A model generated the notes under the pieces. That model was not told the DNA's origin, searched no databases, and worked only from the letters and a program-made list of their open reading frames with translations. Position numbers and translations under genes: made by a program. A stretch of 8,448 nt of DNA from the NCBI GenBank assembly GCA_913775005.1, contig CAJYKY010000560.1, positions 1 through 8,448 on the forward strand, in the 5' to 3' direction. Of the stretch, positions 1-6,277 are shown piece after piece; within the stretch, counting starts at the first letter, position 1, and each line of letters starts with the position of its first letter. The DNA comes from an uncultured Achromobacter sp. (GTDB taxonomy: Bacteria; Pseudomonadota; Gammaproteobacteria; Burkholderiales; Burkholderiaceae_B).

Positions 1-446
1 AGATAGCCTTTCAGGGTGAGTATCAGACCGAGCAACGCGGCAGGCCACACAAGCCAGTCATGCGTCACACGCGAAAGCAGCCACAACAGCAATGCCGTTG
101 CGAACAACTTGATCAACTCACCAGAGAGAAAGGTAAAGGGACTGGCCTTGCCGGCCCGAACGCTGACAGCCAGGCGCAATGCGAACAACGCATTGGGTAT
201 GAAATACGCTCCTGCCCCCGCCAGCGCCGACCAACCTGCCGCCGCCCCTCCGACAACCCCCGCTATTACTGCTGCTGCGAGCCCCATGGCGCCTTGCGCC
301 GCCAATGCCAACAGGAGCCCGCGGCTTGCTTGAGCATTCAGCGCCGCGCGATCCGCGTCGCTGAGAACCAACACCTTGACGTCATCCGTCATTTCCTGGT
401 CCTGGTCCCTGTAACCCTGCTGCACTTGTTGCATCGAGTTCTGCAT
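1..446 (-). CDS. atpI: ATP synthase subunit I (AtpI), partial, 3' end beyond the window
   Basis: AtpI is a small inner-membrane protein encoded at the head of many F1Fo ATP synthase operons; it is thought to help assemble the c-ring or supply Mg2+. Reading leftward from an ATG at 446 gives 148 open residues to the window edge. They fit the family: a charged N-terminus, then about four hydrophobic segments (roughly residues 44-65, 68-92, 113-126 and 131-146). The motif FIPNALFALRL (82-92) and the loop F-x-x-GELIKL (106-114) are typical. Starts at Met1 and Met19 are both possible: GGGGA lies 6 nt before Met1, and AGGA lies 7 nt before Met19 (ATG at 392). Met1 is given because it is the longest supported. 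The rest of the atp operon (atpB and onward) should lie to the left. Transcription probably starts from the promoter at 632-661. The family assignment is by motif and position, without a database search. Confidence 0.85.
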   Translation of the reverse strand, partial: MQNSMQQVQQGYRDQDQEMTDDVKVLVLSDADRAALNAQASRGLLLALAAQGAMGLAAAVIAGVVGGAAAGWSALAGAGAYFIPNALFALRLAVSVRAGKASPFTFLSGELIKLFATALLLWLLSRVTHDWLVWPAALLGLILTLKGY

Positions 447-625
447 CAAACATCCCCGCTTTACTTCTTGCTCCCATCAGAACCGGCGTTCATGCTCTTG
501 AAACCGCGCGCCCCGTCTCTATATAGGCTCTATGTAGTTCGCTACACAGACTTCGCTATCTAGATACTTGGCGTGTAATTCCTTGAGCATTCGCGGCGCA
601 TGTTCTTATCCCGCAAGCGTCAAAC
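447..625 (-). promoter_or_regulatory. Probable 5' leader of atpI, structured, no annotated gene
   Basis: If the promoter at 632-661 is used, the mRNA has a leader of about 180 nt before atpI. It contains a 7-bp hairpin (531-537 with 542-548, CGAA loop on the mRNA, one G-U pair) and a perfect 10-bp palindrome TATCTAGATA at 557-566. Two short reading frames open on the mRNA strand: 23 codons from 590 (stop ending at 519) and 13 codons from an ATG just upstream of it. Neither has a good ribosome binding site, so I do not call them genes. Nothing resembling a known riboswitch is recognised. Confidence 0.4.
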
Positions 626-631
626 CCGCAG

Positions 632-661
632 AGTATAGCTTGTTTTTTTTTACCCAAGCAA
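632..661 (-). promoter_or_regulatory. Sigma-70-type promoter for the atp operon
   Basis: On the minus strand a -35 box TTGCTT (656-661) and a -10 box TATACT (632-637) are separated by 18 bp, giving a predicted start near 625. Nine consecutive A residues (plus-strand T at 643-651) fill half of the spacer. An imperfect operator-like dyad, GTTTG and CAAAC separated by 7 nt (675-691), lies just upstream of the -35 box. This is the best promoter match in the gene-free stretch, and it lies between the upstream terminator and atpI, as expected for an operon promoter. Confidence 0.6.
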
Positions 662-767
662 ATGACTTTCGGGGGTTTGTAAGGTGCAAACAACGGCCGA
701 ATCGTACCAAAAATAGGGACGTGAAAGCAGCCACATTCTGGCTTTTTTAGTCCCCGCCCTGCTCGAC

Positions 768-800
768 AAAAAAGCGGCCCCTGGTGACAGGGGCCGCTTT
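768..800 (-). terminator. Rho-independent terminator of the DUF1254 gene
   Basis: A perfect 13-bp stem (771-783 with 788-800, loop GTGA on the plus strand) is followed on the minus strand by six T residues (768-773, the last three within the stem end). It starts about 34 bp past the stop codon of the DUF1254/DUF1214 gene, so it ends that transcript before the atp promoter. On the plus strand the stem is followed by GTTTT, so weak bidirectional action is possible. Confidence 0.9.
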
Positions 801-833
801 GTTTTGCCTGGCGGTGCTAAGCGCGATGCCGTA

Positions 834-2390
834 TCAATCTTCCTTGACCGGCGGCGGCGCCCACAGGCCGTCCAGCGCCGTGTCTTGCGGCCAGTACAGA
901 CGCATGCTCAGCAGGAACTGACCTTCATTGGTCGGCGTGCTCAGCCAGTTCGAACGCTTTTTGTCGCCCGGATCGCGGCGCTGGATGTAGATGTCCAGCG
1001 AACCGTCGTCGTTGTACTTCAAGCCGTCGGTGCTGCGCAGCGCATAGCGGTTGGCGGCGTTTTCAGCGAACCCATGCTTGTCGTTGTAGACATGCAGCGA
1101 CCAGAACGCGTTCGCCGGCGGCAGCTGGCCCTTGTCAAAGTGCAGCACGTAGTCTTCGTTGGAATTCAACGGGCGGCCCTTGGAGTCGGACACGGTCACC
1201 GGATACAGCACGTCTTCCGGCGTCGGCGCGCCCAGGCCCGCATAGGCGATGGCCGCGCGGCGCGTGTAGTCGGTGCCGTAGGTGCCGATGCCCGACAGCA
1301 CCGTGTTCCAGCCGTTGATCGGCGTGGCCAGGCGCGACACGCCATCGGCGATGCGGCGGCCGGCCAGCGGTTGCGCATCGGCCAGCGCCTGCTGCACAGC
1401 GGGGCTCAAACGGCCATACGAGAACGGCTGACGGCTGTCCAGACCGATGCGGCGCATGCGATCAAGAATCGGCGTGTCGTTGGCATGCGGCGGGTTGTTG
1501 CGCAGCGCGTCGAAGAACAGGGCGAAGAACGAGGCCGCATCCATGCTGGCGGCTTGTTCAGCTGGCGTGCCGTCAGGCAGGTTCACCGGCGCGGGGACAG
1601 GCATCGGCAAGCCGCTACCGATCGGCGCGTTGCCAATGCCGGATCCGGTCTGCGGATACGCGTTGCCCGCATTGCGGCCGCGCATCGGCGTTGCGGCGGT
1701 CTGCGCGATCAACGGCGTTGCCGTCATGCCCGCTTGAATCTGATTGACGGCCGCATAGTCTTGCGGACCGCCAGTTTGCGTCCAGCCGATCAACCAGCCG
1801 GTGGAGGTCGGGCTGCGGATCACGTCGACGCCGGCAGGCACCGAGCCTTGCCAGTTGGGGCCGACGATAGCGAACGATTGCGCGCCGGGGCCATTGGTAC
1901 GCGTGCCGCGCGAAGCGAACACGTCGCTCCACATGTCCAAGGCGGACAACACGGAATAGCGGCCGCCCGTGTCAGGCAGATTCACGATCAACGGCGCTTG
2001 CGACACGTCGAACCACAGGCTGGAATACAGCGCGTCGGCGCTGGGCCACGGCGTGTCAGCCGCGCGCGGATCGGGGAAGGCGGTCTTGTGGCCGAATTGA
2101 TTCACCGGCGCGCGGCCTTCCAGCGGGCTTTGCACGGCGGTTGCCTTGCGGCGCGCCAGCTCCATCAGCACCATCGGATAGGCGTAGACGTAAGCATCAA
2201 TGGCGGTGTCACGCAGTTCCTGTTCACTCATCTGCGGGGCGGGCGCCGACGCAGCGGGATACGGCGTCTCGGACACCAGGCGCAGCGAGGGCTGCGGCGA
2301 TTGAGCCTGAGTGGCGCTCATGAAGCAGACGCTCAACGCGCCGGCGAGCACCGCGGTGGACCACCGGCGATTAGCGATAAATGTACGCAT
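834..2390 (-). CDS. Exported DUF1254/DUF1214 domain protein
   Basis: This is a 518-residue protein of the DUF1254/DUF1214 family, whose biochemical role is not established. Residues 1-29 look like a Sec signal peptide: basic start, hydrophobic stretch 13-24, probable cleavage after TQA (27-29). It is therefore probably periplasmic. The DUF1254 part spans roughly residues 60-205, with AYVYAYPMVLM (66-76) and the PWPSADALYSSLWFD segment (114-128). DUF1214 spans roughly 395-502, with YPVTVSD, an aromatic FWSLHVYN (429-436), LKYNDDGSLDIYIQ (457-470) and MRLYWP (496-501). Between them, residues about 228-282 form a Pro/Gly/Ala-rich linker, then a mostly helical section. A strong ribosome site AAGGAG lies 6 nt before the ATG. 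It appears monocistronic, with its own terminator at 768-800. No convincing promoter could be picked in 2391-2568. Cys22 is preceded by LSV, a poor lipobox, so I do not call it a lipoprotein. Confidence 0.9.
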   Translation of the reverse strand: MRTFIANRRWSTAVLAGALSVCFMSATQAQSPQPSLRLVSETPYPAASAPAPQMSEQELRDTAIDAYVYAYPMVLMELARRKATAVQSPLEGRAPVNQFGHKTAFPDPRAADTPWPSADALYSSLWFDVSQAPLIVNLPDTGGRYSVLSALDMWSDVFASRGTRTNGPGAQSFAIVGPNWQGSVPAGVDVIRSPTSTGWLIGWTQTGGPQDYAAVNQIQAGMTATPLIAQTAATPMRGRNAGNAYPQTGSGIGNAPIGSGLPMPVPAPVNLPDGTPAEQAASMDAASFFALFFDALRNNPPHANDTPILDRMRRIGLDSRQPFSYGRLSPAVQQALADAQPLAGRRIADGVSRLATPINGWNTVLSGIGTYGTDYTRRAAIAYAGLGAPTPEDVLYPVTVSDSKGRPLNSNEDYVLHFDKGQLPPANAFWSLHVYNDKHGFAENAANRYALRSTDGLKYNDDGSLDIYIQRRDPGDKKRSNWLSTPTNEGQFLLSMRLYWPQDTALDGLWAPPPVKED

Positions 2391-2431
2391 GCAAGGCTCC
2401 TTCTTGATTTTGTTTGCTAGCGAGCCGCCGC

Positions 2432-2459
2432 GCGGAACTTGCCAGCCAGGGCAAGCCGC
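2432..2459 (-). repeat. Inverted repeat (hairpin) in the leader of the DUF1254 gene
   Basis: GCGG (2432-2435) pairs with CCGC (2456-2459), and CTTGCC (2438-2443) pairs with GGCAAG (2450-2455). This gives a 10-bp stem with a 2-nt bulge and a 6-nt loop. It ends about 42 nt before the ATG at 2390 and has no T-run after it, so it is not an intrinsic terminator. It could be an mRNA leader structure or a protein-binding dyad. The rest of 2391-2568 shows nothing I can name. Confidence 0.5.
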
Positions 2460-2568
2460 TTTGGCGCGGCACCTCGGGATGACGCCTTTTCAGGATAGGG
2501 AAGAAGTCTGCAACAAGGTGCTGCCTAGACGTTTCAAGGCGCAACCACTAAATCCCGCACGCGCGCAT

Positions 2569-2595
2569 AAAAAAGCGCGCCCTGGATGGGCGCGC
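2569..2595 (-). terminator. Rho-independent terminator of the enoyl-CoA hydratase gene
   Basis: An 8-bp GC-only stem (2575-2582 GCGCGCCC with 2588-2595 GGGCGCGC, 5-nt loop) is followed on the minus strand by six T residues (2569-2574). It lies about 50 bp past the hydratase stop codon and separates that transcript from the DUF1254 gene. Confidence 0.9.
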
Positions 2596-2643
2596 CGGGT
2601 CAATCAGGTCTTGTTCGCGATTGTCTCGCGCACGTAACAAGCC

Positions 2644-3420
2644 TTAACGGTGTTTAAAGTCCGGTTTGCGCTTTTCGGTGAAGGCGGCCATGCCTTCCTT
2701 CTGGTCTTCGGTAGCGAACAGCGAATGGAACACGCGACGTTCGAACAGCAGGCCTTCGTTCAGCGACCCTTCAAACGCACGGTTCACACATTCCTTGGCC
2801 ATCATTACGGACGGCAAGGACATCGAGGCGATGACGGTGGCCGCATCCAGCGCTTCTTCCAGCAACTTGTCGGCCGCGACCACGCGCGACACCAAGCCCG
2901 CGCGTTCCGCTTCTTCGGCGCCCATCATGCGGGCGGTCAGCGCCAGGTCCATCGCCTTGGCCTTGCCCACCGCGCGCGGCAGGCGCTGCGTGCCGCCCGC
3001 GCCGGGGATCACGCCCAGCTTGATTTCGGGTTGGCCGAACTTGGCGGTGTCGGCAGCGATGATGATGTCGCACATCATCGCCAGTTCGCAGCCACCGCCC
3101 AGCGCGTAGCCTGCCACGGCAGCAATCACCGGCTTGCGGATGCGCTTGAGCGTTTCCCAGTTGCGCGTGATGTATTCGCTGTTGTAGACGTCCATGTAGG
3201 ACCAGTCTTTCATCGCGCCGATGTCGGCGCCGGCGGCAAAAGCCTTCTCGCTGCCGGTGATGACCACGCAGCCGATGTCGGCATTCGCTTCAAATGCCAG
3301 CAGGGCCGCGCCGAGCTCATCCATCAGTTGATCGTTCAGCGCGTTCAGCGCCTTGGGGCGGTTCAGCGTCAGCAGTCCGACGCGGCCCCGGGTTTCGACC
3401 AGTACAAACGACTCGCTCAT
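2644..3420 (-). CDS. Enoyl-CoA hydratase (crotonase superfamily)
   Basis: This is a 258-residue cytoplasmic enzyme expected to add water across the 2,3 double bond of enoyl-CoA esters in fatty-acid or related beta-oxidation. The crotonase fold signature is complete. Oxyanion-hole segments are AFAAGADI (60-67) and GYALGGG (104-110). The two glutamates that act in the mitochondrial short-chain enzyme correspond to Glu112 in GGGCELAMMCD and Glu132 in FGQPEIKLG, followed by PGAGGTQRLPR. Having both argues for a true hydratase rather than an isomerase, which usually keeps only one. The ATG at 3420 is chosen because GGAG lies 7 nt upstream and the length matches the family. An in-frame ATG at 3450 would add ten residues, has no ribosome site and would overlap the neighbouring gene. 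The gene is divergent from the M61 peptidase with 28 bp between start codons and appears to be transcribed alone. The physiological substrate is not evident. Confidence 0.93.
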   Translation of the reverse strand: MSESFVLVETRGRVGLLTLNRPKALNALNDQLMDELGAALLAFEANADIGCVVITGSEKAFAAGADIGAMKDWSYMDVYNSEYITRNWETLKRIRKPVIAAVAGYALGGGCELAMMCDIIIAADTAKFGQPEIKLGVIPGAGGTQRLPRAVGKAKAMDLALTARMMGAEEAERAGLVSRVVAADKLLEEALDAATVIASMSLPSVMMAKECVNRAFEGSLNEGLLFERRVFHSLFATEDQKEGMAAFTEKRKPDFKHR

Positions 3421-3448
3421 TGAATGTCTCCAGTAATAAGATAAGGAC

Positions 3449-5224
3449 ATGAAAAAAACTGATGCCGCTTTCCCGCTACTTTACCGCCTTGAGCCTTACG
3501 ATCCCGCCGGGCACCGCTACCGGATAACCCTAACCGTTGACGCGCCCTCTGCCGACGGCCAGCGCCTGTCGCTGCCGGCCTGGATTCCGGGCAGCTACCT
3601 GATCCGCGACTTCTCGCGCCAGATCGAATCCGTGAGCGCCCGCTCCGGATCCAAGCGCGTGAATGTCGACAAAATCGACAACCACACCTGGCAGGCCGCC
3701 CCTTGCGATGGCCCGCTGCGTATCGAATACGTGGTCTACGCGTGGGATCTGTCGGTACGCGGCGCGCATCTGGACGACAGCCATGGCTTTTTCAATGGCA
3801 CGAGCGTGTTCCTGCGCGTGCATGGCCAGGACCATCTGCCCTGCCTCGTGGACCTGACGCCGCCGCGCGGTCTCGACGGCTGGAAGGTCTACACCAGCTT
3901 GCCCGAAGCCCGCGGCCATCAAGGCGCCGCGCGCCGCCACGGCTTTGGCCTGTACCTGGCGCCGGACTACGACGCGCTGATCGACCACCCGGTTGAAATG
4001 GGCACGCCGCAAGTGGCCAGCTTCACTGCGCATGGCGCCGAGCACGAACTGGTGTTCACGGGCGAGGCCGCCAAGCTGGACCTGGCCCGCATCACGGCAG
4101 ACGTGAAAAAGATCTGCGAAACCCAGATCGCGTTCTTCGAGCCGCGCACCAAGCGCGCGCCGTTTCTGGACAGTTCCGACCGCTATGTCTTCATGACCAT
4201 GGTGACGGGCGACGGCTACGGCGGCCTGGAGCATCGCGCCAGCACCGCGCTGATGACCGCGCGCAAGGACCTGCCCGTGATGGGCCAGCAAGGCCAGGGT
4301 GAGGGGTATCGCGGCTTTCTGGGTTTGGTCAGCCACGAGTACTTCCATACCTGGAACGTCAAGCGCATCAAGCCGCAGGCGTTCACCCCCTACCATCTTG
4401 AACAGCCCGACCTGACGCGTTTGCTGTGGGTGTTCGAAGGCTTCACGTCTTACTACGACGACCTGCTGCTGCTGCGCTCGGGCGTCATCACGCAGTCGGA
4501 CTACCTGCGCTTGTTAGCCAAGACCATCACCAGCGTGCACCGCACGCCGGGCCGGGCCAAGCAGTCGGTGGCGGAAAGTTCATTCGACGCGTGGACGCGC
4601 TACTACAAGCAAGACGAAAACTCGCCCAACGCGCTGGTCAGCTACTACACCAAGGGCGCGCTGGTGGCGCTTGGGCTGGACTTGATGATCCGCCGCGACA
4701 GCGCCGGCGCGCATTCGCTGGACGACGTCATGCGCCTGCTGTGGGAACGGTATGGACGCGACTTCTATCAAGGCAAGCCGCAAGGTCTGCCGGAAGATGG
4801 CCTGCCCGCGTTGATTCTTGAAGCCACGGGCGTGGACACGCGCCGCTTCATCGCGCGCCACGCTTACGGGACGGCGGACGTGCCGCTTGCCGAATTGCTG
4901 GCCACGCAAGGCATCACGGTGAACTGGAAGACGGCAGCCAACATTCCGTCGATGGATGTGCGCACGCGCAAGCAAGGCGATGCCTTGATGTTGAGCACGG
5001 TGCTGGAAGGCGGCGCGGCCCACCATGGCGGCTTGTCGGCAGGCGATGTGCTGGTGGCCGTGGATGGCTTGCGCGTTGATGCGCCTGCCGGGCTGGACAT
5101 TCTGCTGGCGCAGTATCAGGCCGGCGACCGCGTGACGGTGCACGTGTTCCGCCGCGACGAGCTGCGCGCATACCGCGTGAAACTGCGCGCGCCTGAAGCG
5201 CTGGATTGCACGCTGACGATTTGA
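3449..5224 (+). CDS. M61-family metallopeptidase with PDZ domain (glycyl aminopeptidase-like)
   Basis: This 591-residue protein has the architecture of M61 peptidases, a zinc aminopeptidase family that includes a glycyl aminopeptidase. A beta-rich N-terminal domain occupies roughly residues 9-180, the catalytic domain roughly 185-475, and a PDZ domain roughly 505-580 (GGLSAGDVLVAVDG at 527-540). The zinc site is visible: HEYFH (296-300) supplies two His ligands and the catalytic Glu297, and EGFTSYYDD (330-338) supplies the likely third ligand, Glu330. The conserved GGLEH segment is at 258-262. There is no signal peptide or membrane segment, so it is probably cytoplasmic. The only usable start is the ATG at 3449, since an in-frame stop lies 12 bp upstream and no early internal Met exists. 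Its AAGGA lies only 1 nt before the ATG, unusually close. The 3' end faces the Bug gene, with 17 bp between stop codons. The native substrate is unknown. Confidence 0.92.
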   Translation: MKKTDAAFPLLYRLEPYDPAGHRYRITLTVDAPSADGQRLSLPAWIPGSYLIRDFSRQIESVSARSGSKRVNVDKIDNHTWQAAPCDGPLRIEYVVYAWDLSVRGAHLDDSHGFFNGTSVFLRVHGQDHLPCLVDLTPPRGLDGWKVYTSLPEARGHQGAARRHGFGLYLAPDYDALIDHPVEMGTPQVASFTAHGAEHELVFTGEAAKLDLARITADVKKICETQIAFFEPRTKRAPFLDSSDRYVFMTMVTGDGYGGLEHRASTALMTARKDLPVMGQQGQGEGYRGFLGLVSHEYFHTWNVKRIKPQAFTPYHLEQPDLTRLLWVFEGFTSYYDDLLLLRSGVITQSDYLRLLAKTITSVHRTPGRAKQSVAESSFDAWTRYYKQDENSPNALVSYYTKGALVALGLDLMIRRDSAGAHSLDDVMRLLWERYGRDFYQGKPQGLPEDGLPALILEATGVDTRRFIARHAYGTADVPLAELLATQGITVNWKTAANIPSMDVRTRKQGDALMLSTVLEGGAAHHGGLSAGDVLVAVDGLRVDAPAGLDILLAQYQAGDRVTVHVFRRDELRAYRVKLRAPEALDCTLTI

Positions 5225-5233
5225 CGGTCAGCG
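5211..5233. repeat. Weak inverted repeat over the M61 stop codon
   Basis: CGCTGAC (5211-5217) and GTCAGCG (5227-5233) form a 7-bp dyad with a 9-nt loop that contains the TGA stop of the M61 peptidase gene. No T-run follows on either strand. It is the only candidate for a shared transcription stop in the 17-bp convergent gap, and a poor one. Confidence 0.3.
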
Positions 5234-5241
5234 CGGCCCGT

Positions 5242-6228
5242 TCAATTCAGCTTGGCGCCTGACGCGTCGACCGCCTGCTTCCATGTCGAGAGCTCGCGGT
5301 CGATGTGGCTGGCGAACTGCGCGGGCGTGGAGCCTACGGTTTCATAGCCATAGCCTGCCAATTGCTGCTTCAGCGCAGGCTGCGCCACGGCTTCGGCAAT
5401 GCCCTGACTCACGGCGTTGACGATCGCGGGCGGCGTGCCTGCCGGCGCCAGCACGCCATACCAGCCGTTCACGACAAAGCCCGGCACGCTTTCCGCCACC
5501 GTCGGCACCTTGGGCAACAGCGGCGAACGCCGCTCGCCGGTGACGGCAATCGCCTTCAGTTTGCCGGCCTGCACCTGCGGCAACGACGTGGAAATGCTGT
5601 CGAACATCAGCGACACCTCGCCGCCCAACAACGCCACCACTGCCGGGCCGCTGCCTTTGTAAGGCACGTGCATCATGTCGGTGCCCGTCTGCGTCTTGAA
5701 CATCTCGGCGGCCAGATGGCTGGTGTTGCCATTGCCGGCCGACGCAAAGCTGAGCTTGCCCGGATGCGACTTCGCGTAGGCGATCAGGTCGGGGATGGTG
5801 TCCGCCGGCGTGGACAGCGGGGCCGCCACCAGCATCGGCAAGGTGGCCACCAGCGACACCGGCGCAAAGTCCTTGCGCGTGTCGTAAGGCAGGCTCGGAT
5901 ACAGGCTGGGGTTAATCGCATGCGCGGCCAGCACCATCAACAGGGTGTAGCCGTCGGGCTTGGCGCGCGCCAGCTGCGCCGACGCAATCGCGCCGCCCGC
6001 ACCCGGCTTGTATTCCAGCACCACCGGCTGGCCCCACTTCTTTTGCAGCTCGGCGCCCAGCGGCCGCGCCAGCATGTCGGCGCTACCGCCGGGCGGATAC
6101 GGAATCAACAAGGTGATGGGCTTGTCGGGATAGGTCGGCGCAGCGTGGGCCGCGCCGATGCACAGGGAAGCGGCGAGCGCGGGGATAAGTGCGAAGGTAC
6201 GTGCGGCGGCAAGCCGGGAACGGATCAT
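5242..6228 (-). CDS. Bug-family (TctC-like) periplasmic substrate-binding protein, downstream copy
   Basis: This is a 328-residue extracytoplasmic solute receptor of the Bug/TctC family, which binds small carboxylates or related solutes and, in complete systems, passes them to a TctA/TctB permease. Residues 1-29 are a typical signal peptide ending AHA. The mature protein starts APTYPDKPITLLIPYPPGG, the family's first strand and glycine loop. Later hallmarks are YKPGAGG, KPDGYTLL, a PYD-x4-FAPVS segment, VPYKGSGPAVVALLGG, MFDS, GKLKAIAVT, PTVAES and VLAPAGTP. The ATG at 6228 is preceded by AAGGAG 6 nt upstream. A longer in-frame version starting at 6351 adds 41 residues in front of the signal peptide and runs into subunit B, so it is rejected. 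It is the last gene of the operon, 49 nt after subunit B. No permease genes are visible. It is clearly paralogous to, but well diverged from, the Bug protein at 7644-8448. The ligand cannot be read from the sequence. Confidence 0.93.
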   Translation of the reverse strand: MIRSRLAAARTFALIPALAASLCIGAAHAAPTYPDKPITLLIPYPPGGSADMLARPLGAELQKKWGQPVVLEYKPGAGGAIASAQLARAKPDGYTLLMVLAAHAINPSLYPSLPYDTRKDFAPVSLVATLPMLVAAPLSTPADTIPDLIAYAKSHPGKLSFASAGNGNTSHLAAEMFKTQTGTDMMHVPYKGSGPAVVALLGGEVSLMFDSISTSLPQVQAGKLKAIAVTGERRSPLLPKVPTVAESVPGFVVNGWYGVLAPAGTPPAIVNAVSQGIAEAVAQPALKQQLAGYGYETVGSTPAQFASHIDRELSTWKQAVDASGAKLN

Positions 6229-6240
6229 CGAAGTCTCCTT

Positions 6241-6254
6241 GCCCGGGATCGGGC
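6241..6254 (-). repeat. Small hairpin just upstream of the downstream Bug gene's ribosome site
   Basis: GCCCG (6241-6245) and CGGGC (6250-6254) form a 5-bp GC stem with a 4-nt loop. It directly abuts the AAGGAG site (6235-6240) in the 49-nt gap between CoA-transferase subunit B and the Bug gene. It might adjust translation or RNA processing within the operon; a stem this short can also arise by chance. Confidence 0.3.
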
Positions 6255-6277
6255 GCAATATCAGGCAGTCGGCAATG

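Noticed and set aside
60..563. 167-codon and 105-codon plus-strand frames across the atpI region
   Set aside because: The minus strand encodes a clear four-segment AtpI; the plus-strand frames have low-quality composition and no ribosome site or motif.
568..750. 60-codon plus-strand frame in the gene-free stretch
   Set aside because: It crosses the predicted atp promoter, has no good ribosome site and no recognisable feature, and its end lies in a T-run. Chance is the simpler explanation.
2325..2327. Lipoprotein cysteine (Cys22) in the DUF1254 signal peptide
   Set aside because: The preceding residues LSV do not fit the lipobox, which needs Gly, Ala or Ser just before the cysteine, and a normal signal-peptidase site follows.
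804..2420. 538-codon plus-strand reading frame opposite the DUF1254 gene
   Set aside because: It is rich in Arg, His and Gln with no domain, the usual shadow of a high-GC gene on the other strand. The minus-strand gene has a signal peptide, ribosome site, family motifs and terminator.
3421..3450. Earlier ATG (3450) for the enoyl-CoA hydratase
   Set aside because: It has no ribosome site and overlaps the M61 start codon, and the ATG at 3420 gives the usual family length with GGAG at good spacing.
3530..4396. 288-codon minus-strand frame opposite the M61 peptidase
   Set aside because: It lacks any motif and lies over the catalytic part of a peptidase that has complete HExxH and downstream Glu signatures.
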